A stretch of 64,000 nucleotides of DNA from Adiantum capillus-veneris. Lineage: Eukaryota > Streptophyta > Polypodiopsida > Polypodiales > Pteridaceae. Shown one piece after another: positions 11,980-22,837 of this stretch (position 1 is the stretch's first letter; the number at the start of each line of letters is the position of its first letter). The position numbers were made by a program, and so were the translations under genes. Location: assembly GCA_014529385.2 (NCBI GenBank), contig CM043942.1, forward strand, positions 52,754,774 through 52,818,773, read 5' to 3'. Under the pieces are notes generated by a model. That model was not told the origin of the DNA, made no database searches, and saw nothing but the letters and a program-made list of their open reading frames with translations.

Positions 11980-12812
11980 AGGAAAAGCTTTTGGTAGCTA
12001 TTCTTAAACAATATAGAGATGTGTTTGCATGGTCATACAAAGATCTTAAGGGGGTGGATCCAAGTATCTGTCAACACACAATATCCCTTAAGAACGACAC
12101 CAAACCCAGAAGACAACGTCCCTATAATTACAATGAAACGTTTGTGAAAAAGATCAAGGAGGAGATAGATAAACTTAAGGAGGCAGAGTTTATTTACGAA
12201 ATTGAGCACACCGATTGGGTTTCACCGATTGTGGTGGTCCCGAAGAAAAACGGAAAGTTAAGAGTGTGCGTCAATCTCAAGAAAGTAAATGCGGCTACGA
12301 TTTCGGACAACTATCCCCTACCCATTACTGATCATGCAATAGAAAGGGTGGCAGTCAAAGAGGCTTATAGCTTCTTAGATGGCTTTTCGGGTTACAACCA
12401 ACTCTCAATAAAGCCAGAGGATCAACACAAAACGGCTTTCGTAACTGAATGAGGTATTTTTGCATTCTGGGTAATAGATTTTGGCTTAACAAATGCACCA
12501 GCCACATTTCAAAGGCTGATGGGTCATGCTTTTAAAGAATATCTAAGACAGTTCTTAGAAATTTACATGGATGACCTGTGTGTTCACTCTCTTATCAGAT
12601 TGGAGCACATAGAGCACTTGACCAAGGTGTTCGAAAAATATAGATTGTATCGGATTTTCCTGAATCCAGAGAAATGTGTCTTCATGGTAAGACAGGGAAA
12701 AATATTGGGACATATAGTTTCCAAAAATGGTATTTCGACAAACATGGAGAAGATCAGCGTCATTGTTGATCTACCACAACTAGTAAAGGTGAAAGAGGTA
12801 CATGTATTATGA
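11980..12812 (+). pseudogene. Tat-like reverse transcriptase region
   Basis: Ty3/gypsy reverse transcriptase order is clear: [94 protein letters not shown] and the catalytic YMDDL at 12564-12578. FLNPEKCVFMVRQGKILGHIV follows near 12658-12720. The linker from 11350 to 11980 is lysine-rich and acidic without a known domain. Fossil. Confidence 0.93.
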
Positions 12813-13400
12813 GCCATTGTGGATATTATCGCAGATTTATGTACTCATACGCTATAATTGCAAAACCACTTTACGCGCTGATAACTAAATTTGAGTGGAC
12901 AGAGGAGTGCAAGGAAGCTTTTCAAACTTTGAAGCAGAGGTTAATTTCCGCTCCAATTTTGAAGGCTCCGGATTGGGAAAGGATATTTCACATCCACGTA
13001 GATGCATCAGCATATGCAATAGGATGCATACTTGCACAACCTGGAGAGAACAACATGGATTTTCCAATAAGTTACTCCAGTAGACAACTGAACAATGCAG
13101 AGAAGAATTACAGGACAACGGAGAGGGAGGAATTGGGTATGGTCTATGCGGTAAAAAAGTTTAGACACTACTTACTTTCCAATAAATTTGTATTCTTTGT
13201 TGATCACCAAGCACTGTTGTACTTAGTAAACAAACCTTGCAGTACGGGGATAATTGTTCGATGGTTCATCATATTGCTTGAGTAGTCAAAAAAGGAACTA
13301 CACACCAAAGAGCGGATCATTTATCTAGAATGATGCATGGAGAAAACCCTGTAGGAGTTGATGATGATTTACCAGATGCATATCTTTTCAACATAGAAAT
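12813..13400 (+). pseudogene. Tat-like RNase H region
   Basis: The end of the thumb (YRRFMYSYAIIAKPLYALI) leads into the gypsy RNase H: APDWERIFHIHVDASAYAIG near 12965-13025, then LNNAEKNYRTTEREELGMVY and FRHYLLSNKFVFFVDHQALL near 13160-13220. This enzyme degrades RNA in the RNA/DNA hybrid. The stretch to 13400 (H-Q-R-A-D-H-L-S-R-M type sequence) is the normal end. A separate archaeal-type RNase H, reported in some Tat elements, was not recognised. Confidence 0.88.
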
Positions 13401-13479
13401 GGTTCCAAGATGAAGCGAGGATGTAATTCCTTTGCTGACTATCGGGTCATTGAATGTGACAAGAAAACCATCTACCATT

Positions 13480-13760
13480 GCAACATCCAGATCATTGGTA
13501 ATGTTGGCGGGCAGGCTATACAAACAAGGATTGGATCAAATCCTTAGGCTTTGTGTTGAATCGAGTGAACGGGAAATGTACCTAAACCAAGCTCAGGTAC
13601 AAACAACGGGGATTCACAATGGGCATGCACAGATGTATCAGAGATTGATGAGAATGGGTGTGTATTGGCCAAAAGTGTGACATAGTGTTCATATGCATGT
13701 CAAATCTTACGCTAAATGCATGCTTCAAAAGCCAATAGAGCACGCGACTCTATTCAGATT
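13480..13760 (+). pseudogene. first integrase-type zinc-binding (H2C2-like) module
   Basis: Coding-like sequence RLYKQGLDQILRLCV, then AQMYQRLMRMGVYWPKV, then a C-containing tail with MLQKP resembles the N-terminal H2C2 module of gypsy integrases (K-L-Y-x-x-G ... H ... Y-W-P ... C). A second similar module follows at about 13900-14110 directly before the integrase core, so the element seems to carry two. Confidence 0.55.
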
Positions 13761-13779
13761 ATCTGTCACACCCCGATGG

Positions 13780-14720
13780 AGTAACTACATTGTGGAATAC
13801 CTCACCACCAGGATATTGCCTGAAGGGATGAGTAGATCACGAATCAAAACGATCACGAAAGAGGCAGAAAACTATGTACTGATTGAGGACACTCTTTACA
13901 AGAGGGAAAAAGACAATCAATTGCGAATGTGCACGACTGAAGAAGAATATATTCCTATATTAGAGCAAGCACACGGTGGACAAGCTGGTGGACATTTCTC
14001 AGCTGACAAAACGGCCAAAGAAATTCTTATTACAGGAATATCGTGGACTACACTATTCATGACGCTGAAGAGTTTGTGAAACGATGTGACGATTGCCAGA
14101 AAACAAAAATTCCTAGAGCACGAGATGATATGCCCTTAAGGCCAATGATGGGGGCAAGAGCGTTTGCGAAATGGGGAATAGATTTTGTAGGACCGATAGC
14201 GCCTCCGGGATATAAAACACATGCTCAATACATTATTGTGGCAACAGATTATCTAAAAAATGGGTGGAAGCCAAAGCAATAACCGAAAATGATGCAAAAA
14301 TGACAGCACAGTTTTTGTATGAGAACATTTTCACCATATATGGCTTACCAATTGAGCTAGTGAGCGATAGAGGAACTCACTTCATCAATGAAGTGATCGA
14401 ATTCCTATTGGATGAATTCATGGTAATTCACAAGAAATTTGCTCCCTACCACCCACAAGCGAACGGCCAAGCCGAAAGTACGAATAAGATTTTGGTGACA
14501 ATTCTCACCAAAATTGTTGGCGAATCAAGAGCTGCTGACTGGGATCAAAAGTTGCATTCAGCTTTATGGGCATATAGAGTAGCTTACAAAACATCGATCG
14601 GAATGAATCCGTTCAACATGGTTTATGGAATTCAAGCAATTTTGCCACTTGAATTCCTTATCCCCATGCTTCGAGTCGCTAAACCATTAGAATAGACGGG
14701 CCATGAATTATCCAATCAGG
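13780..14720 (+). pseudogene. Tat-like integrase region
   Basis: The zinc-binding module (LYKREKDNQLRMC, GGHFSADKTAKEI, FVKRCDDCQKTKIP) is followed by the DDE core: KWGIDFVGPIAPPGY near 14170-14215, ELVSDRGTHFINEVI near 14354-14398, and APYHPQANGQAESTNKIL near 14440-14495. LHSALWAYRVAYKTSIGMNPF and MVYGIQAILPLEFLIPMLR then run to about 14690. It inserts the cDNA into the genome. The C-terminal part continues to about 15050 (GDYVLMYTLKQHSRKLKKRG), without a clear chromodomain. Confidence 0.93.
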
Positions 14721-15186
14721 TAGATGTCCTGGAAAAACTGGATGAAACTAGATTGAGAGCCGTTGCATCAATCTACATGCAAAAGAGAAACATGAAATCA
14801 TTCTTTAATCAACATGTTATCAGCAAGGAATTTTCTACTGGGGATTACGTCTTAATGTATACCCTGAAACAACATTCCCGGAAACTCAAAAAACGAGGAA
14901 ATGGAACCTATGTGATTCATGACATATCATCTAGCGGTGCCATTAAACTTGCGACATTAGAGGGAGTAGAAATGCCTAACTGGATTAGTGGTTGCAGACT
15001 AAAGAAATACAACATATCACTCACCACAGAGATGCTTGCCAAAATACACGCTGCAAAGGAGCACAAGAACAAAGCAAAGGAAACAAAAGCTCAAGCGCAG
15101 GAGGAGGCCAAAATTAGGATTTTAAAACGAAAACAAACCTTACACCAACAAAGACTTCTCAACCAGCAAACACGGCTCAAATTCCT

Positions 15187-15558
15187 TTGTCTATACTTCA
15201 AACTGATGAGCAATGGGAAACAGAAATCAATGTTCGCATCAATGTCAGACTCCCGCATGGCAGATATCAACGAGCATTGATTGACACAGGAGCAAGAGTC
15301 AATGCGGTTAACTTCTCCACTTACAAGATGCTCACAGATGAACCCCTCGTACAATCCACACGTGATCTACAAGCAGCAAACGGTGCAACAATGCCAACAT
15401 TGGGGATAGTAAACTTACCAATCAATCTTGATGGAAATAGTTGTCCTCATCAATTTTTCGTAATGAAAGACGGAGAAATCAGAGAATCAATATGCTTGGG
15501 AGTTCCATGGATGAGAACGTACAATGCAGTCACACTGAATGGTCATAACATGCGTTAA
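15187..15558 (+). pseudogene. second retropepsin-like domain, after the integrase
   Basis: About 123 codons, open throughout. The segment RALIDTGARVNAVNFSTYK has the D-T-G-A signature of retropepsin-like aspartic proteases. It is followed by a central strand region (LQAANGATMPTLGIVNLPIN), HQFFVMKDGE, and the closing ICLGVPWMRTYNAV, which matches the usual F-x-L-G-x-x-W/D-W motif. In Ty3/gypsy elements the protease precedes reverse transcriptase; a copy downstream of integrase is not usual. It could be a capture from another element or a domain with a new role. It matches the retropepsin plan better than the domain at 10500. Confidence 0.7.
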
Positions 15559-15559
15559 G

Positions 15560-16199
15560 GTACACACACGACTCTAACGTGTACATGACTCCATTCGCCA
15601 AAACAGATCACTCGTGGCCAAGCATCCCCATCGACAAAAAGCAACCGCGAATCATCCAAAAACAACACAAAAGGTTATTCGGAAAGTATGGATAAAGAAA
15701 ATTTTGCTAACCAACAAATCGAGCAAGATATGGCTACCTAAGGACAAACTCCAGACGGTAGCAACATCATCTCAAAGACCTTCAGAAGCTACTCCAAAGT
15801 GGAAATGGCAACCAAAACTGGAGAAAACTACAGATTTAGCGACAGAGCTTGAAAGCAAACCCAAAACTCAAAACAAGAAGCCTGAACCTTCAAAATGGCA
15901 CTGGAAACCTGTGAAAACTAAAGCAGAATCATACTGATGGGTTCCAAAAGTAGTTGCCAGCACAACACCCACAATCAAGGAAAGAGCAATTCGACTTCAA
16001 GCTCTTCTGTTCCATAAACACCTACCCTCGCCATCAAAAGCCACTGAAAACTACATTCAGTTCCCACATCTTGCACAGCATATTGTTACCCACGCATTGT
16101 CTCAAACATCAGAATAGGGCCACATTACACGGCCATGCATAGACACAGATTCCAAAACCCATGCACATGCACCAAACCTTCATGCGGGACGACTCAGAC
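15560..16199 (+). other. lysine/proline-rich tail region of Tat-like pol
   Basis: Basic, low-complexity coding-like sequence with repeated tryptophan phrases (KWKWQPKLEKT, KWHWKPVKTK near 15800-15920). No domain is recognised. It ends at the internal purine tract. Confidence 0.4.
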
Positions 16200-16214
16200 A
16201 AGGAAGGGGGGAGT
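16200..16214 (+). promoter_or_regulatory. internal purine tract identical to the 3' polypurine tract
   Basis: AAGGAAGGGGGGAGT is identical over 15 nt to 21916-21930, the polypurine tract plus first LTR base. It lies right at the end of the pol-derived coding sequence, where a shorter element would have its tract and 3' LTR. What follows (TAATTGATGAATATAGC) is not the LTR. Confidence 0.75.
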
Positions 16215-18490
16215 AATTGATGAATATAGCAACAATCAGGGCCATTAAGGGGTCCAACGTGTATATATGTACATAATGTGTGTTTTTTTTTTCATTATTT
16301 AGAGTTTAATTTCCAACATATTCGATCAAAACCTGGCAATTTTAGCGTTTTTGTATCATGCGACCAGCATAATAATGAGCTGTAATGACAAAATCCGGAG
16401 CATTGGGATGCTTCTAGAGAAAATATATGCTTAGGGGTGAGTATAATAATTTTGGCTAATTTTTGCCAGTTAATAAGTATTTTCAATTTATTTTGTTTGA
16501 TTTTTGTTAATAAACATCAAAAATTAAAAAATCTGCCTCACAAGTATCGGATCAAGTTTGGAAGCAAACGCCGAAGTATCATGATAAGGTTATCAAGCAT
16601 GGAAAATATGAAGCTAATTTGAAGATGTCAAATTTCGGCCTTAATGATCATGACTACATTTCGCCAAAATCGCATCAAATGGTCATACGACTCCGGAATG
16701 ACAAACGGTTCGACCCACAAGTGGTATGCAGATTATATCGGGATCAAAGGTGAGGAAATCAGCCCTGTGTCATGAAAATCTAGGAAGATATAGGTCAGGT
16801 AGGCCAAATTCTAGCTCATTGTTCATTTTCACCTTTTGAGAGAGAAGGAGAGAGCTTTTTGACCTAGAGCGAGCTGCCACATTTCTACCCCGTACGGACG
16901 GTCGGAGCCAGCATTTCACACCAGATTTCACAGGTATGTTCCTTATCAAGTAAAGATCAAGTCTATTACGCATGCAAGCGCGAATCATTGCACAAACGGG
17001 CGAAGGAATCAAATCAAAGTCGGATAGGGTCAAAGAGGTCAAGGGCCCTTAGAGGCATTCAAACAAAACTTTTTTCAGGCACAGAACACATCAATGAGCT
17101 CCCCACAAGGTCAACAAATCCATATGGTCAAAACACAATTTGGTGGTGGTACACCGATCGCAATCGGTGTACCTCACTGACAAAAATTGGGACAGAACAT
17201 GAAAACATCTCCCCTCAGCCTCGCCTACAATCTGCTGGTGTCAAAATCAATTTTGGCCTCCATGGTACGATCGCAATCGGTGCCCCTAGATGCAAGTTTT
17301 GCAACTTTTGACTTGGCCCAGGCTTGGAACTCAGTTAAATGTACACACTCTTGAATGTTCAAGGAAAATGCACAAATTTTGCTCATGGAATGGGGCAAAT
17401 TTGTCAAACACAACCGAAAAAGGAAAATTTGACCAACAACTACCAAAATCCGGTTAAAAACAATGATGGATGATTTGAAAGGTACACTTGTCCGACTAAG
17501 AGTCAGAACAGTTGTAGAAAACCTCGGATGGATCTCAGAATCTCCTACAAGTACAGATGTAGTCATTTCAGTCTCGAATGATCATAAAAAGGTAGAATTG
17601 GAGCCGAGCCAATGCCAAAACCAAAAGGTCACTTAAGGATGTTCAAGCATCACATGGATATCCAAAGAAATGCCTGAAAAATGCACAAATCTGGAAAACC
17701 TCCTAAGACAGGGTATGAAGTGCCTGATAAGGTCAAAATCAGACAATGGAGTAGGCTGATGGTAGCAGAACCTCATGGAAGCATTGGGAGCTCTAAAAAT
17801 AACTTCAACTAACTCCAGGATCCAACCAAATTTCATTAGGAAAACCCAATATGGTTAGACTTAGTAAAATATGGTCAAACAGTGAAAAATTGCTCTAATT
17901 TGTTCATTTTAAGCCCAAACTTGAAAATAAATCATCAGTGGGCTAGGCAGGCATAGGGGTTCATGACCATCTAGTTTCCACCCAAAAAAGGCCCAGAACA
18001 CTGATCGCGATCGGTGTACCTCAGCTTCAGATTTTGACAAAAACCTATCAGATCCCTTGTATACATCTTGTTCAAGTCACCAACCAAGTTTCAAGCCATT
18101 TGGACAGCAAAAACTCATAAAAAGTCAGAGTCTAGTCCAAAACTCCCTTGTAACCCAGAAATGGGACCTGTAAACTCAAAAGTAGTTCAAATGACACACA
18201 GAGTGGATCCAAATGACCTTCCAACTATCAGCAACCCACTCATGTGATCAAATCTAATTTGGCCTCTGTACTACGATCGCGATCGGTGTACCTCAGACCT
18301 AGAACTGGCTTAGATTTTTATCAGTCATAGCTCTAGTCTTCCTAGTCCCACTGGTGAAATATGGACAAAAATGGATGAAATTTGTTCAAGTTATGATCAG
18401 TTTTAACTTTTGAACTATTTTTTTACTAAAAGTCTAAATGCGATTGATTGCGAAGGGAAAATCCTGACAGCTTGTGATTCTCCTGACACA
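16215..18490 (+). other. 3' non-coding block with four palindromic motifs
   Basis: A 2.3-kb stretch with no credible coding. It holds four copies of the motif: 17149-17175 (GTACACCGATCGCAATCGG then TGTACCTC, itself a near-perfect 24-bp palindrome), 17266-17287, 18000-18022 and 18272-18294. Two copies read GATCGCAATCGG, which fits CpG decay. Flanking phrases such as AATTTGGCCTCTGTAC match those in the 5' leader, so this block looks related to the leader. Confidence 0.8.
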
Positions 18491-21290
18491 AAATGCCTCG
18501 CCAAAAGAAAGAAAGGCAGTGGATAGCAACACCATATGAAGTGGAGGAGCTCGCCACAAATGAAAAGGCTCACATCTTGGATGAAATACTTGCTCAAATC
18601 CCTGCCCACATATTCATCTCAAAGTTTAAGGATGCGGATGGTGACTTGGTAAAAAACAACTATCATGCCACCAGAGATATGGAACCTCCACCGAAGGCCG
18701 GAGGTAATAGAGGCTGTGCGAGCTGTACACTTGGAGAAATTTTTCAGATTACAGCCATGGGGAATAGATTACATGAGGGCCCATGAGCTCATGAGCTCGA
18801 TACAATATGATGGGCAGGCAATGCTCATGGATAAGGATGGATCGAAGGTGAAAGTAAAGATTATGAAGGAAATCATCAACAAAGCTTTGCAGTTCTTCCC
18901 AGGGAAACACGATATGCTGGCAAAGACAATGTCACTGGATAATGAGAAAGCATTTGTCAAAGCAAAGGGAAACAAATACAAATACAGTGACATGATATAC
19001 GGAGAGCTGGAATTGCCGATGAGATTGATCTCCCAGCATTTCAGAGTACAAAAGCCTCCTCGCTACACCGAGCCAATCCTGCACATTGCCGTAGTCATGG
19101 CTCTAGCGACGGCAGAAAATAGAACCATTCGCTGCGACTACGGTTCCTACATTCTGGACAATCTGATTGAAGCAAATTTGAAAAGCTCGGCAAAAAAACA
19201 AAAGCTACATGAACGCAGGGACCGATGCTAACCAGAATAGCATACCAGGCTTTGGGAATGATCGAAGATTTTCCAGCTGCTGCCAGCTCTCAAACGGCCC
19301 TGATCCAGAAAGCCAAGCTGGTTGCTCACTCCGTAAAGACGACCCCGGTGCGACATCATCGCGCTCAGCAAAGGCCACCAATAAAAGTTTGAGTGATGAA
19401 GAAAAAATGGAGAAAGATGATGAAGGAAAGTCTCAAGATTCTAAAGACAAAGGGCCCTCAGAGTTTGAGGAAAGCGAGGAGGAAGATTCAACAAAGCCGC
19501 TCGAGAGAAAGAGAGAAGTGCAATACCGCAGTCGAACCTGCAAAAAGCATATGCGGAAGCTCAAAAAAGAGTCGAGGAAAGACGAACCAAATTACGAGCT
19601 GACAGACAGGCTCGAGCGGCTGCAACACAACAGGCACAAAAAAGAAGATTCGAAAGGGAAAGGCAAGAAAGGATAGAAAATGCAACTCACCTACGGGATG
19701 AGAAGCAAAGGTTAGAAGTAGAACAGAAGGCTGCGGAAGTGGAAATTTCTTCGCAGTCCACTGAAGGAACGAAGGAGAAAGACGCGGCTGATGAGACAAA
19801 TCAGGCGGATCAGCTTAAGAAGATCCAAAGAAAGAGGAATCTGGAAGAGCGACGGGCGGTGGATCTCACCTGCCAAAGAATAATCGGATTTTAAAGAAAA
19901 GAAAAGCGGAAGCATCTGCTTCGCAACAAGGGGAAGAGACTTCAAGAAGAGACATGTATGAGAAGAATCAAGTCCACCTCCTCTCTCGCCCAAATCACCT
20001 CCTCCCTCGCCTAGAAAATCGCCTCCTCCATCACCAAAATCTCCTCCTCCCCCCCTTCTCCATCGAACAAAAAACAACCAACCCCTCCCCCTTCAACCTC
20101 GCAAAAGGAATTTATACCACCTACAGAATCCATCGGATACCACGAAGCCTGCCAGGCAGTGGCTGGTTTTGATTACAAGAAAACTCTACGGGAATTAGAA
20201 CGGCAATTCCAGTGTCAGCATGTGGTGCTGAATGAAAAGGAAAGGCAGGTACAAGAAGCCCAACAAAAGCAAGCATCTGGGCAAGAAGAGTTAGAGAGCC
20301 CGAGGACGCAACTAGAACGCACAACGGAGGAAAGAGACCTTGAGCGACAGCAGGCTTAGTCTCTGATCAAAGACTTGGTGGACGTCAGGACAGACTTGAC
20401 CGCCAAAGAGAAGGAGTGCCAAGAGCTGACGGCGAGAGTCAAGAAAGCAACCGAGCAGCTTGCCTATGAGAGTGCAAGATTCCAAAGACTTAGCAGTTCC
20501 TACAGTACTGTCAAAGGCACTCTGACGACTTTAATGGTGAATCAGGAACCTGCTGGGGCATTGGTCTCCACATTTGACGATGCCACAGCAGTGAACACTA
20601 TAGCAACACTAAAAGGAGCTAGAGAAAGAAAATCTTCAAAGACAGCTGCTCGTATCAGGGATGGTGGCCCAGACGGTGGAAAATGAGCTAAAGTTAAAAG
20701 AAATGGAGCAGCAACTAGCTCAAGCAAGCGCTGAACTACAGAATACGAAGCAGATCGGTGACACGCTGCTAAAGGAAAGAGAAGATGTGCTTTTTTAACA
20801 ACAAATCAAAGCAGAAAAAGCCCAGACTCAACCGCAACTGCTGCTCGGACAACAAGCGCCAGATTTGCCTGGAACATCACACCAAGGGCAACAGGAGCAT
20901 GAATTTGAAGGGCCCAATCTGGATATAAGAGATGAACTCAATGAGAGCATTCAAAACATGCCAGAGGGGCCAACCAAGGAGTACATACTCTATGAAAAGA
21001 AGATACTGGAGTCAGCAGCCCTAGCATACTTACAACCAGAAGAGGAGGTGGAAGGATTTGGCCATGAGTACCTCCCGTTTCCTCTGCTATTCCATGAAGC
21101 AATTTTGTGGAAAGAAAAGATGCGGCCAGCCTTGCCACGAAACAAAGAAGGGGGTTACGAAGGCATTGCACTCACAGTGGAAGAAGCTCAGATGCTTGTC
21201 GATGACCACCCCAAGTGGAGGCAGAAGTGGTTGGACAAAAGGCCACATGATCTAACAAATTACCACAATGCTCCTTAACATATACAAATA
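18491..21290 (+). pseudogene. extra 3' coding block of Tat-like element (broken)
   Basis: Coding-like sequence starts at ATG 18493 (MPRQKKERQWIATPYEVEEL). A helical globular part follows at about 18680-19200 (VHLEKFFRLQPWGIDYMRAH, KIMKEIINKALQFFPGKHDM, YSDMIYGELELPMRLISQHF, DYGSYILDNLIEANL). After that comes a long charged region, a proline/serine-rich spacer (about 19970-20110), and coiled coil (about 20160-20480, with KERQVQEAQQKQ and LERTTEERDLERQQA). The last part (20865-21278) is acidic. The globular part recalls the plant transposon-protein family found in ORFs of Athila-like and other plant elements. No membrane segment typical of envelope is visible. Broken, several breaks. Confidence 0.65.
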
Positions 21291-21915
21291 GATCCTACAT
21301 TCTGCCCAGTCCCTCGAAGACGCACTTGGAAAGATTTCACCACATGGAAGGGGTCAAGGCCGCACAAGCTAAATTACCGGTTCTGACAGCGTAGCAACCC
21401 CCTATGGTGGCCGACATGGTCAGCACACTGAATTGAACAGTCACATTGCTGCGGGATGTCCCCGATTTGGCATGCCAAATGTTAGTAAAGATAGCCCGGA
21501 TGATCGTCACCTGCATCCCGATGTTTAAAGATACTGAAGGCGACGATCATCCGTGGAATCTGTTCTTGGAAGGACACAGAGGCATCTGCTGGAATCTACA
21601 GGATTCGCCGCCATGACACATCTTGATGGCCATGTACTCCAGGCTAATGTACCTGCCCTCACAATACTTGCAGACATTTGAAGAGGCCTTCGTCACAGGA
21701 TTCTTCGAAATGGATTCAAGGATTTTCCATCCCATGGTGAAGGACCTCAAAGCAAGGTACGTAGCATACCAACACACCTTATCTGAAAATCCATTCAGAC
21801 AGCATCAAGAAGCCCTCAAGCCGTCCTGCGAACAAGAAGTTTTTCAGCGACACTCGCTTCATTAGAGCCACATCAACAGCCAAAGCACTGATCATGCACG
21901 AGGGCGTGCAAGGAT
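21291..21915 (+). other. terminal coding-like segment before the polypurine tract
   Basis: Weakly coding-like sequence that continues the 3' block (for example MYSRLMYLPSQYLQTFEEAF near 21650-21690). It ends before the purine tract. No domain is recognised. Confidence 0.35.
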
Positions 21916-21929
21916 AAGGAAGGGGGGAG
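21916..21929 (+). promoter_or_regulatory. polypurine tract of Tat-like element
   Basis: AAGGAAGGGGGGAG lies immediately before the 3' LTR start TGTTTGGGGG. In LTR elements this RNA tract survives RNase H and primes plus-strand DNA. Confidence 0.92.
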
Positions 21930-22837
21930 TGTTTGGGGGATGAAGCAACAAGCGGCCGTTGCCAGAAGGACCATATTTTTCTGAGAAACCATTGTAAAAT
22001 TCTTTTGTAAAGAAGCATCTCTAAGCTGGGAAATTGTCAAAGGATGTATGATTATTCTTATGGGAGCAATTGTATATTAGAGAGCCAGTTAGAGGTTTGG
22101 GAGCTTATGGCCGGACAAGCCATTTTGTAAAGACCTAATCTATAAAGGTCATTTTTTGTAAGTTTGAAGATAATCTTTTAATGGAGAACTGAGAGGACAG
22201 CGTACGTTTGAGAGCTCCTTCTTGTTCAACCTTGTAATCTTCGCCATTGCGGCTACGGTAATCCAAATTCAGATTTGATTATTGCATTGTGTTCCTCTCC
22301 TCTTGCTCTTTCATTCAAGTGTAATCATTCAAGATTCGGTGTAGGTTTTCAACTACGAGTTTGAGGCCTTAAATCGCTGTTTTGAGTGTCTATATGCGTG
22401 TTTTATGTTGTTTTGACCCTAGGAGGGGCTTTAGGGACCCTAAAACGACCCATTAGGATCACTTGTTCGCTGTTTTTGCTGCCTTTGGACGAACGATCGC
22501 GATCGTTGTACCTCTCCAGAATGCTGTGACAGTGATAGGATATGTTCTTGATAGTCCCCTGTAGCTTCCCTTCAAGTTTCGTGCGAATTGATATGATTTG
22601 CATGGTAAACGGGCGTGATGACTGAAGAACGGTGTAGGAGGACATAGGCAGATTACTTGGCAGTAATGCGATTGATTTACTTATAGAGTTAGTAGTTGCA
22701 TCTCTTCGAGTTCACTTCATTAGGATTGACACCCTAGTGAGTTCCCATGCCTCATCCGAGTCGCTTCCCCTGTATTGATAAATATGTTGATGCTTGAGAG
22801 CTATGCTATGGACGTCAGTCGCGGTGACCCGCAAACA
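21930..22837 (+). repeat. Tat-like element 3' LTR
   Basis: A 908-bp LTR, TGTTTGGGGGATG to GCAAACA, colinear with 4139-5047. It carries the motif in its cleaner form ACGATCGCGATCGTTGTACC at about 22493-22512, whose core CGATCGCGATCG is a perfect 12-bp palindrome. About 34 differences from the 5' LTR by eye. It is followed directly by CACAT. Confidence 0.95.

Larger units (their letters stand above)
4139..22837 (+). mobile_element. Tat/Athila-like Ty3/gypsy element fossil, 18.7 kb, nested in chromovirus LTR
   Basis: The element is bounded by two LTRs (4139-5047 and 21930-22837) and a perfect CACAT target duplication. Its primer site TTGGCGCCGTTTTCGGGGA is of the tRNA-Asp type known from Tat and Athila elements. 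Order: LTR, primer site, 1.6-kb leader, extra ORF, gag, lysine-rich linker, protease, reverse transcriptase, RNase H, zinc module, integrase, second protease-like domain, purine tract copy, 2.3-kb non-coding block, 3' coding block, purine tract, LTR. An extra ORF before gag and great length recall Ogre-type Tat elements. It is heavily broken, with well over a dozen breaks. The LTRs differ at about 34 of 908 positions by eye, so it is not ancient. Confidence 0.93.

Noticed and set aside
18491-21290. 3' coding block as a retroviral-type envelope
   Set aside because: No signal peptide, no membrane segment and no cleavage-type basic site seen; coiled coil and proline-rich spacer fit a soluble protein better.
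4704-22514. Palindromic motif as the cyanobacterial HIP1 octamer GCGATCGC
   Set aside because: The motif core is GATCGCGATC followed by GG, so it does not contain GCGATCGC, and the setting is a plant retroelement.
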